Source: Vreelandella populi (GTDB taxonomy: Bacteria; Pseudomonadota; Gammaproteobacteria; Pseudomonadales; Halomonadaceae). Taken from it: a DNA stretch of 64,000 nucleotides. Positions 25,676 through 34,013 of the stretch are shown here, in pieces. The position numbers and the translations under genes are program-made. Numbering within the stretch: position 1 is the first letter of the stretch; every line of letters begins with the position of its first letter. The stretch spans positions 242,466-306,465 of the forward strand of contig NZ_RZHE01000012.1 of the NCBI RefSeq assembly GCF_003989825.1, in the 5' to 3' direction. The notes below the pieces were generated by a model. That model made no database searches. It saw only the letters and a program-made list of their open reading frames with translations, and was not told where the DNA came from.

Positions 25676-27326
25676 TTGGCTGAGATTTACCCACGCCTGA
25701 GCGAGACCGAGCTTAACGCGCTACCTTCCCGGGCGGAAGCCAACGTTTACCGGCAGCTGCGAGCGTTGGAGTTTCCTGGCCTTGAAGTCATGCACAGTCT
25801 TGCCACGCAAACCCGCAATGAAAAAGGAACGAGGGTAGGTGAGATCGACTTTCTGCTATTTCATCCGCAATACGGTATTCAGCTTTGGGAAGTCAAAGGT
25901 GGCGGCGTGTGGCTGGATGGGGAAGGGCAGTGGTGGTCACAGGGCAACCAAGGCACCCATAAGCTGACGACCACGCCGCTTGAACAGCTAAAAAAGCAGA
26001 CAAGCAGCTTGGTGCAGGCGCTGAACCGAGTGCTGTCAGGTATCAAGCTACCCATTGCCCCTGTATTGATATTTCCCGACACTCGTGAATGGCAGGGTAC
26101 CTTCCCAAAATTAACCTTAAACCGCGACCACGTCTTGCTGAAAGGCGATATGCAGAGTCTAAATGCTGAGCAGCTCATCGCACGTTTTCAGAACACCGCC
26201 TGGGCGGGCCGCGGGGTGCTGTCAATTCGCTACCGCTTACCAAACAGCAAACCAGGCTGATACAACACCATTTGCTTCGCCCTGCGTGCGCGCTGACCAC
26301 TAGCGTGGCTGAGCAAGCCCGGGGTGTAGAGGCAGCAATGTTTCGCCTGAGTGAAGAGCAGCAGTGGGTACTTCGCCTGTTAGAGCACATTCCTCGTATG
26401 GCTATTTATGGAGGAGCCGGCACGGGTAAAAGCGTGTTGGCGCGAATGCGTGCCGAGCAACAGGCAAGAGAAGGGAAAAAAGTACTGGTGCTGTGCTTCA
26501 ATATTGCCTTGGCAGACGCCCACCGCCAAGCTATGTGCGATACCCAACTGGGTACTATCGAGATAGTCACCTTTCACGAGCTTTGCCAAACGCGGGCAGA
26601 GCAGGCGGGTATCGGCTGGCCAATGCTAGAGGCGCCGAATGAGTTACCCCGTTTTTACAATGAAGCAGCACCGGATTTGCTGATTGAAGCCTTGCAGAAA
26701 GCCCCCGAACAATGGGATGCCCTCATCGTCGATGAAGCACAAGACTACGTTCCTGAATGGTGGCTGCCGCTTTATGAAATGCTAACAGAAGACGCCAGCG
26801 TGACGTTGCTAGCAGATCCCGCGCAAAATCTCTATGCACAGGATTATCACCTGCCGGTAGATGTGTTCGAAGGAATGGTGCCGTACCCATTTACCCTGCA
26901 TCGTAACTACCGCAATGCCTATGAAATTGCCTGTTGGCTAAAGAGCGCCACGGCGCTGCCGCAGAACCAGGAGAACACCTGCCCAGCAGCCAACATGCAG
27001 TGTCAGTTCGCACATGGAAAAAGCCTCAGGATCAATGGCCGCTGCTACAAAAAGCCATTGCCGAGTTGGAGCAAGATGGCTTCCAACCGCAGGATATCTT
27101 ACTACTTACCCCCTTCAAGGTGGCCAACAGCCAAGTGTTGCAAGCGCTTATGGAGCACAGCCCGCATTACAGCGAGCGTATGTTTAATGTGGCCGCGGTA
27201 AAGGGTCTGGAAGCACCTGTAGTAATTTTGGTTGATGTGGGTGCCAGCGCTTGGGCGGCGAATCCGAAAGTGGAGTATGTAGGGGCGTCTCGGGCGCGGG
27301 TGAAGGTAATTGTTATGACTCGATAA
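25676..27326 (+). pseudogene. NERD-domain / superfamily 1 helicase gene broken by two frameshifts
   Basis: Three adjoining reading frames together make one typical NERD-helicase protein. Frame 1 (25676-26260) is the nuclease-related domain (YPRLSETELNALPSRAEANV, VGEIDFLLFHPQYGIQLWEV with K). A shift near 26220 leads into LPLTKQQTRLIQ and the helicase with Walker A YGGAGTGKSVLA and Walker B ALIVDEAQDYV, ending LHRNYRNAYEIACWL. A second shift near 26975 leads to LLTPFKVANSQVLQALMEHS and the ending VEYVGASRARVKVIVMTR. TTG at 25676 is the likely start (GGGAGG four bases upstream). Either true decay or sequencing error; two shifts favour decay. Confidence 0.8.
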
Positions 27327-27555
27327 AGAATCAGTGAAAATTAAAAAAGTAATATGCAAAGCCCACTCAAAGAATTTAGGTGTTTGGTTCCTAGGAGTGA
27401 TGGTTCATCCCATCGGCCACCGACTACTTGACATAGTCTAAGCCATTCTAAAATGGTGAAAAAAACGAGGCAACGCAAATTCAAGGCTTGACTACTACTG
27501 CTGTAAAAGCAAAAATCTAGGCACGTGTATCCAAATACATCCAGATAAGGTCGTC

Positions 27556-29064
27556 ATGAAATCTGCCCAAATGAGGTTACGCCTTGAGCCCGACCTTCAC
27601 AGGAAATTTATCGAGAAATCTCGAGAAAATGGAGTGCCCGCCGCAAAACTCATGCGCGATTTTATCTCAACCTACGTCGGTGAACAGACTTGCGCATTAG
27701 GAATCCGTGAAAAAATGACACACCAATCTGTTCAATCAGACAAGCAGCAAGAAATAATAAGGCCTATCCAATACCTTGGCTCAAAGCTCCGTTCCATATC
27801 ACCTATTATCGAATTCGCACAAAAAAATCTAAATCCCTCATCTACCGTGCTTGATATTTTTACTGGAACGTCAGTAGTTGCTCAAGCATTTGCCAACATC
27901 GGAATGAATGTAATCGCATCAGATGTGATGGGCTACTCCTATCACTTTTCGCGCTCACTTCTGGGAAGCGCTAACGGCTCCCACTTTCGCAACCCAGAGA
28001 GCTTCTTTGCTTACATAGACAGCCACCTAGATTTTAATTTGATCCAAAAAGCATATGGCGACTGGATAAAACGAGAGCGTGATGCCGTCAACTCAAGTGA
28101 TGCTGAGTCACTCTTTAAAGTATCTCGAGATATCCCTCAGATATGGAGACGTCTTGGGCAAACACCCGAACAAGTATATCTATTTGATAACCTTAGCAAG
28201 TTGAAAGGGCAGAAAATTTCGACTATTCCAGGTATCGTAAGCACTCATTATGCCGGGACATATTTCGGCATATTTCAATCTCAGATGCTCGACACAATAC
28301 GTATTGAAACAGAAAAAGGCTACATAACAGGAGAGCTCTCTGACTGGGATTATTCCGCCTCCATAACAGCTCTATTGTTCGCGGCCTCATCAGCCTCATT
28401 TACTCCAGGCAAGCACTTCGCCCAATATCACCAAATTACCGACAAAAAAGACCTCGCATTTCACAAGAAAAGAATTCTTTTAGATCGATCTGTCGATATT
28501 TCTGAAAAATACAAAGAGATGCTTGAAAGAATTTGGAGTCGAGCAGCTAAAAACAACCCAAACCACGTTCCTATAAAAAAATCGATGGAAGAGCTCTGCC
28601 AAGATAATTCAGATCTTAGTAGCGTTGATCTGGTCTACGCTGATCCTCCCTATACGGCACAGCAATACTCTAGGTTTTACCATGTCCCAGAGATAATTAG
28701 TGAATACAGGGTTCCCAACTTGCAGGTGTTTAGAGGAAAAATAACTAAGGGGTTATATGATAACTCTCGATTTAATTCGAGATTTTCATCAAAACGGTCT
28801 TCGCCAAAAGCCTTTGAGGACTTGGCGTCTCTTTCTAGAGGAATTGACTCAGACTTAGTGATCAGTTATTCAGAATCAGCAGAGCACTCAACGGGAAATT
28901 CGCGAATGATCGATTTAGATTCCCTAAAGACTATTTGCAGAAAATATTTTCCTGTCGTGAGAGACGAGCGCTTGGAACATTCATATCGGCAGTTCAATTC
29001 GTCTAACTCTGCTGTCGTCAGCCGTTCCGACGACGAAGTACTCCTGGTTTGTGAGAGAAAATGA
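27556..29064 (+). CDS. D12-class adenine DNA methyltransferase with N-terminal ribbon-helix-helix domain
   Basis: Predicted N6-adenine methyltransferase of a restriction-modification operon. The 502-residue product starts with a CopG-like ribbon-helix-helix (MRLRLEPDLHRKFIEKSREN then GVPAAKLMRDFISTYV, residues 6-41). The methyltransferase follows: IQYLGSK (71-77), SAM-binding motif I DIFTGTSVVAQAF (100-112) and catalytic DPPY at 363-366 in YADPPYTAQQYSRFYH. A large 200-residue segment between motifs I and IV is the probable target-recognition part. The stop overlaps the next start by 4 bp. Base composition is AT-richer than the core genes. An RHH fusion is unusual and could make it an autoregulator (inference). 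Confidence 0.87.
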   Translation: MKSAQMRLRLEPDLHRKFIEKSRENGVPAAKLMRDFISTYVGEQTCALGIREKMTHQSVQSDKQQEIIRPIQYLGSKLRSISPIIEFAQKNLNPSSTVLDIFTGTSVVAQAFANIGMNVIASDVMGYSYHFSRSLLGSANGSHFRNPESFFAYIDSHLDFNLIQKAYGDWIKRERDAVNSSDAESLFKVSRDIPQIWRRLGQTPEQVYLFDNLSKLKGQKISTIPGIVSTHYAGTYFGIFQSQMLDTIRIETEKGYITGELSDWDYSASITALLFAASSASFTPGKHFAQYHQITDKKDLAFHKKRILLDRSVDISEKYKEMLERIWSRAAKNNPNHVPIKKSMEELCQDNSDLSSVDLVYADPPYTAQQYSRFYHVPEIISEYRVPNLQVFRGKITKGLYDNSRFNSRFSSKRSSPKAFEDLASLSRGIDSDLVISYSESAEHSTGNSRMIDLDSLKTICRKYFPVVRDERLEHSYRQFNSSNSAVVSRSDDEVLLVCERK

Positions 29065-30353
29065 TTAAACGTTACTTAGGCAATAAAAGAGAATTAATTC
29101 CAAACATTATCGAAGCAGTCGGTGATTGTGTCCCTCAAGGTTCAATTGTTGGGGATTTATTCTCTGGAACGATGTCAGTTTCGCTCGCGTTTAAAGAAGC
29201 TGGCTATAATGTTATAGCAAATGATATTAACCTATTTTCTTCGATCATAGGTGATGCATACCTTGTCAATAATGAAGTGCCTTCAGCTAATATTGACGAG
29301 CTAGTTCCCAAACAATTTTTAGAGCCTTCGAAGATTTTGGCTCGATCCGAAATTCAAACGCTGGGCGGCTCCTCAGGGTTTCTCTTCCTAGAAAGCGATG
29401 AACATCGTGAAAGATATCTAGATTTACTCACTCTTTTAATGTTTCTCTCTGAATTTTGCGAGCAGAATTCTTTACCTTCCGAGTTCAGTCGCTCATTTAT
29501 TTTTGACTGTTATTGTGAGGAGGGATCCACTTCTGAATTCCTAAGCTCAAGAGGAACGAGCGGCCGAAGACGTTTCTTTAGTCCTCAAAATGCTCAAAAA
29601 ATAGACAATATTCTAAATCACATTAGAATGTGGAAGCGGGAAGCATTGATTTCCCAAATGCTCTACTCTGTATTGTGCTGTGTTCTCATGCGAGGCGTAG
29701 AACGCGTGAGCAACACTCAAGGAACATTTCATGACTTCCCGAGAACAAAATACGATCCGCGCTCTTTGAGTCGACTGCGTCTGGAAGCACCATCCTTTGA
29801 TATAGTTCTATCGGGTGGCACTCATATGGTTGGACGATGCGAGGATTCGTTGGAGTATGCAGAAAAATTGCCACACATGGGGGTTTTGTATTTAGATCCA
29901 CCTTATAATTTTAGGCAATACACCTCTTATTATTTCATGTATAACCTTTTATGTCGGTACTCTGATCTAGAAGACTTGGATTCATATTTTTCACAAATTT
30001 CTTTTGTGCGTGGACAAAACATGAACGATGATTTCTCGTCAACTTTTTGCAAGAAAAACCAGTTTATTGACTCCTTGAAGCAGCTCGTAACTAGCGCAAG
30101 CTCAGATTATGTCGTTCTCTCATATTTCAATGGGACGAATCATTGGAATGATTTCAAAAAGGATTGTAACGGGCAGGGATATGAAGAGCTTGTCAAAATG
30201 TTTTCAAGTGATTATTTCGAAGATTCAAGCTTGGAGGTACGCCCAGTGAAAAGGGTGAACTACCAAAGTTATGGTGGGTACAAAGCACAGTCAGTAGAAG
30301 AGTATTTGTTTATTGCAAAACGGAAACTAGGAGCAAATAATGCAGTGGCATGA
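29061..30353 (+). CDS. D12-class adenine DNA methyltransferase (second of the pair)
   Basis: The 430-residue product has YLGNK (5-9), motif I DLFSGTMSVS (32-41) and catalytic DPPY at 279-282 in YLDPPYNFRQYTSYYFMYN, the same DPPYxxxQY layout as the preceding gene product but with no RHH domain. Two methyltransferases in one operon usually mean an asymmetric recognition site, with each enzyme modifying one strand (known for type IIS and LlaJI-like systems; inference here). ATGA overlap with the upstream gene and 14-bp overlap with the McrB-like gene indicate tight coupling. Confidence 0.87.
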   Translation: MIKRYLGNKRELIPNIIEAVGDCVPQGSIVGDLFSGTMSVSLAFKEAGYNVIANDINLFSSIIGDAYLVNNEVPSANIDELVPKQFLEPSKILARSEIQTLGGSSGFLFLESDEHRERYLDLLTLLMFLSEFCEQNSLPSEFSRSFIFDCYCEEGSTSEFLSSRGTSGRRRFFSPQNAQKIDNILNHIRMWKREALISQMLYSVLCCVLMRGVERVSNTQGTFHDFPRTKYDPRSLSRLRLEAPSFDIVLSGGTHMVGRCEDSLEYAEKLPHMGVLYLDPPYNFRQYTSYYFMYNLLCRYSDLEDLDSYFSQISFVRGQNMNDDFSSTFCKKNQFIDSLKQLVTSASSDYVVLSYFNGTNHWNDFKKDCNGQGYEELVKMFSSDYFEDSSLEVRPVKRVNYQSYGGYKAQSVEEYLFIAKRKLGANNAVA

Positions 30354-32070
30354 CGTTTTAACAGGGCATGCTTTTCAGTCATGGATTTTTACGGTTGCAT
30401 CTAGAAATATAGTAAGAATAGGACAGCCACTAGACCCCTTCACTACTTCAAATCGGAGGCTGATCCGAACTTCAGGATGGCTCACAGAAATTGAATATGC
30501 CCATTCTCTGTCTCGGTTGGTGAACAAAGAAAGAGCTGAACATCAGGCCCTGACAGACCTTCAGCGCGCACATTTAATTACTCGAAGTGATTCTTCCGGT
30601 GCAGAGCTGAGCCGCTTAGGGCAACTAGTTCTCGATTGTTGGAGAAGACACAGCATTGATAATGATATAGAACAATACGAAGTTCCAAGAGCGTTATCTT
30701 TAGTACTTTTTGCTGTTTCTCTCAATGATGAGCTATATGGTAGTATAATCGATTACTGGCACGAAATTAGAAGTGTTTACCGAGTCAACGAACTTATTGC
30801 TGACGACAATGCATTAACGTTACTGATTTATATAAATAGGACTGAAAATCACTACAATCCATGGAAACATTTATACCATCTTCGTTTCAGTATTTCAGAT
30901 TCTAATCCCTCTGACTGGAGTCAGTTGCTCAACAGTCTCATGGGTATCGATAGTGACCTTGATGCTGCTATTCAGAACTTCACTCAACGAGTTGCAGATG
31001 CGGCCACACGGTCTAGAGGAAGAAGGGACTTCATATCAGCACTTGAAATTGCGTCGCTGGGACAGGGAATGTGCGATTATTTCTTCGATGCAATCCAATT
31101 AAACGATAGTGCGCGGGACGTGTGTAAGGACATTTTAAAGGAGTTTAGCCCCAGCGCACGGATTCCAGAGCTAGGCGTTGTAGAAGCCAATGTACTAGAT
31201 GTTCTCAACAGACGTCGCAACGTCATTCTGTACGGCCCCCCCGGTACGGGCAAGACAAGGACAGCCCTCAACGTGAGAGAGCATTGGGAGGGTATAAATG
31301 GGGAAGGAACCGTTTTTAATATAACTTTCCACCCTTCTTTTAGCTACGAAGACTTCGTTCAAGGATTCCGGCCAGAAGAAGACCAACCTGGCAGCTTCAT
31401 ACTTAAAGATGGAATTCTTTTAACCGCTTGTAAAAAAGCAGAGAAAGAGAAAGAAAACATACCTAATGGCCAAGGAAAAGTCCTTCTTTTAATTGACGAA
31501 ATTAATAGGGGTGATACCTCTAGAATATTTGGAGAGTTAATCACCTACATTGAGGCAGACAAAAGGGAAGTTAAATTTTCATTTTCTAACTCTATTCAAG
31601 GTCAGTTGTACTCAATTCCAGACAATCTTTACATTCTAGGTACAATGAATACCGCTGACAAAAGTGTCAGCCTTATGGACACTGCTATCCGACGACGTTT
31701 TGCTTTTATGGGCTTCTTTCCTGATCCAGCAGTCTATGATGAGACCAATTCGTGGGCTTCAGAAATCGAAGGGATCAGGGTTGGCGAAATACTTGCTTCA
31801 CTCAATAGACGGCTGTTGGACACGGGGATCGAGCCCGACCGCGCTCTCGGGCATGCCTTGCTCGGCCTTAAAAGCGACTCTGATGATGTAAAACAGCAAC
31901 TCATAGAACGTTTGCACTACGATGTTTATCCTTTAGTTTCTGAGTATTGCTATATGAACAGAGAAGCAATAAGAGAAATCCTGGGAGAATTTGTCGATGA
32001 ATTTGGAAATTTCAGAAATTTAGATAATGAGGGATTAATTGAAGCATTAAAATCTTTGATAGAAAACTGA
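30340..32070 (+). CDS. McrB-like AAA GTPase
   Basis: Motor subunit of an McrBC-type restriction complex. The 576-residue product has Walker A GPPGTGKT at 299-306, Walker B LLLIDEINRGD near 383-393, the McrB signature MNTADKS near 437 and the arginine finger region AIRRRFAF. The first ~270 residues match nothing I recognise and probably hold the DNA-recognition domain, which would replace the modified-cytosine reader of E. coli McrB. It overlaps the methyltransferase gene before it by 14 bp and is followed 8 bp later by the McrC-like gene. Confidence 0.9.
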   Translation: MQWHDVLTGHAFQSWIFTVASRNIVRIGQPLDPFTTSNRRLIRTSGWLTEIEYAHSLSRLVNKERAEHQALTDLQRAHLITRSDSSGAELSRLGQLVLDCWRRHSIDNDIEQYEVPRALSLVLFAVSLNDELYGSIIDYWHEIRSVYRVNELIADDNALTLLIYINRTENHYNPWKHLYHLRFSISDSNPSDWSQLLNSLMGIDSDLDAAIQNFTQRVADAATRSRGRRDFISALEIASLGQGMCDYFFDAIQLNDSARDVCKDILKEFSPSARIPELGVVEANVLDVLNRRRNVILYGPPGTGKTRTALNVREHWEGINGEGTVFNITFHPSFSYEDFVQGFRPEEDQPGSFILKDGILLTACKKAEKEKENIPNGQGKVLLLIDEINRGDTSRIFGELITYIEADKREVKFSFSNSIQGQLYSIPDNLYILGTMNTADKSVSLMDTAIRRRFAFMGFFPDPAVYDETNSWASEIEGIRVGEILASLNRRLLDTGIEPDRALGHALLGLKSDSDDVKQQLIERLHYDVYPLVSEYCYMNREAIREILGEFVDEFGNFRNLDNEGLIEALKSLIEN

Positions 32071-32078
32071 ACTCTGAG

Positions 32079-33467
32079 ATGGCGAGAAATTCCATGACTG
32101 TCATTTTGCTTGATGGAGAGGCGAAGTTTATTTGCTCCTCTTATTTACCGGACTTTAAAGACCAAAACTTGATTTTGGTCACTCCGATTGACCAGCATAC
32201 TATTTCTATAAAAGCGAATAGGAGTCATTGGGTGGGTCGCATCACTGTTAAAGATCTAACAATTGTTGTGCCTCCCCCGTTTAATAATAGAGATTTTTTA
32301 TTGTTTCTTTTGTACTCTGACGGATTTGATCTATCTAAAATGAAAGGCGTTGGAGACGTTGGAGATTTTTTTGAAGACCGGAATTCAGACCTAGCATTTT
32401 ATCTGGCCCTCTCATACCTTTCTAATGTGAAAAATAGTATCGGTCACAATATCAGCAAAGCTTATGAAAAAATCTCAGAACGAAAACTCATTCTTCATGG
32501 TAGACCAGTATTTAAAAGCGGGTTTGGCAACCACCCATCAACTGGAATTACGTGTGAAATAAACAGGCTTTCCAGCGACAACGAGATCAATCAAATTGTG
32601 CTATTTGGACTTAAGATTGCTTTTGTGATTTTATCAAAATCAAGCTTTCGTTCTAGCTGTAGTGAGCTTATATTTTTATTCAGATCCATATGTCAAGAAA
32701 GAAGCTTCCATCTATTCAGTATTGAAAATGCTTTAATAACACTTCCAAGAAATCATGAGCATTACCGGTCTAGCTTAATTCTTCTAAAGTATTTGATTGA
32801 AGGCTCTCAGCCGGATTTTTTTTATGGCCGGAGTGCTAAGCTACCAAATTTTGAGATTTATTTACCTAGCGTATTCGAGAAATTCGTGTTTCGGCTAATT
32901 AAGGGCGCTTTAGAGCATTCCTGGCTTTCAGTTAAAGCCCAAGAAGCAAATAGTAAAGCAATCATAGACGAAGAGGGCAGATCATACCGGCGAACAATAC
33001 CTGATATTGTCATTGGTAAACAAGGCATTCCCATAGCAGTGCTAGACTGCAAGTTTAAACCACGATACTTTGCAACTCCGCCGAATTCTATTGTCCCTAG
33101 AGGTAATCGGGTTTCAAATTCAGATATATATCAGATTTTCTTTTATCAGCAGAGGCTGATGGTTAACCATAAGCTCGACAAAGCTCCTAAAGCTGCAATT
33201 GTAGCTCCCAGCTTGTATGGCAGGGAATTTCAACCAGATAGCTCTAAACGGACGGTTATTTGGCCAGATAAATTAGTAGCAGACGGTGGTTGCAGGTTCG
33301 TTTTGCTACCTCTCCCCCTTCGGGACCTATTGGACATCCTTAGTTCTACCGGTTCAGAAGTAGAGGCACTTCGGTTTGCCCCTGAGATTAATAAGTTCAT
33401 CTCTGATTTGCTTGATACTCCTACAATATCCACCGAGGAAGAGATGTCTTCTAATTGCCTTACTTAA
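32079..33467 (+). CDS. McrC-like nuclease subunit
   Basis: The 462-residue product ends in an McrC-type PD-(D/E)XK nuclease: Asp309 in RTIPDIVIG, then IAVLDCKFK with Asp323 and Lys325, followed by NSDIYQIFFYQQRL. The long N-terminus is as expected for the McrB-binding part of McrC. It is the last gene of the four-gene operon. The low GC, with many AAA/TTT codons, sets the operon apart from the flanking core genes. In McrBC complexes the partner AAA ring translocates DNA and McrC cuts it. Confidence 0.87.
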   Translation: MARNSMTVILLDGEAKFICSSYLPDFKDQNLILVTPIDQHTISIKANRSHWVGRITVKDLTIVVPPPFNNRDFLLFLLYSDGFDLSKMKGVGDVGDFFEDRNSDLAFYLALSYLSNVKNSIGHNISKAYEKISERKLILHGRPVFKSGFGNHPSTGITCEINRLSSDNEINQIVLFGLKIAFVILSKSSFRSSCSELIFLFRSICQERSFHLFSIENALITLPRNHEHYRSSLILLKYLIEGSQPDFFYGRSAKLPNFEIYLPSVFEKFVFRLIKGALEHSWLSVKAQEANSKAIIDEEGRSYRRTIPDIVIGKQGIPIAVLDCKFKPRYFATPPNSIVPRGNRVSNSDIYQIFFYQQRLMVNHKLDKAPKAAIVAPSLYGREFQPDSSKRTVIWPDKLVADGGCRFVLLPLPLRDLLDILSSTGSEVEALRFAPEINKFISDLLDTPTISTEEEMSSNCLT

Positions 33468-33559
33468 GCGTACCATTACTACACCTAGGCATTTATTTCT
33501 TAGACCGGAAGAGTGTCTTTCCACTGCGAGGGCAGTAGCATATTGTGAATAATGTCGTT

Positions 33560-33961
33560 GAGCGTGGGCAGCTTTTTGAAGAGAGTAAGCATCCTTTATC
33601 TGTGTTTGTTTGTCCCCTACTGCATTATACAGATAACACCATGCGTCGCCTTGCTGGGTGGTGAAAATAGCCCGGTTGTATAAGCCTGCTTTGGGTGCAT
33701 GCGCGATGTAGCCTTCTAGCTGGTCTATCAACGCTAACTGTTCTGCGTTGATAGCGTAGATTTAAACCACTATGCCAGTTGACTTCTCTTCTTTAGCACC
33801 AGGGGAGGGGCTGCGATCGTAAAGAGTGATGGCAGTGAGATAGTCTTTGCTAATTAGTGTGTCGCGCCATCAAACTAATAATGGTTTCGATGCCTTTGCT
33901 TGAGCGAGCCATATACGGCAACTCGAGCACAGCGCTGTATATCGCATTGTAGAGAATCCAT
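33560..33961 (-). pseudogene. Gamma-glutamylcyclotransferase (GGCT/AIG2)-like pseudogene
   Basis: On the minus strand from the ATG complementary to 33959-33961 the frame reads into VAVYGSLKQRHRNHY and a stop; YGSLKxG is the GGCT family signature. Further on, in another frame, LIDQLEGYIAHAPKAGLYNR with AIFTTQQGDAWCYLYN matches the middle of the same family. Stops and frame changes separate the two parts, so the gene is dead. It sits between the foreign McrC-like gene and the tandem AAA gene, probably at the old junction of the insert. Confidence 0.6.
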
Positions 33962-34013
33962 GAGTTGTCACCTATAGTTAATGTTTCACACAACAAATGG
34001 TTAGCTGTCTGCG

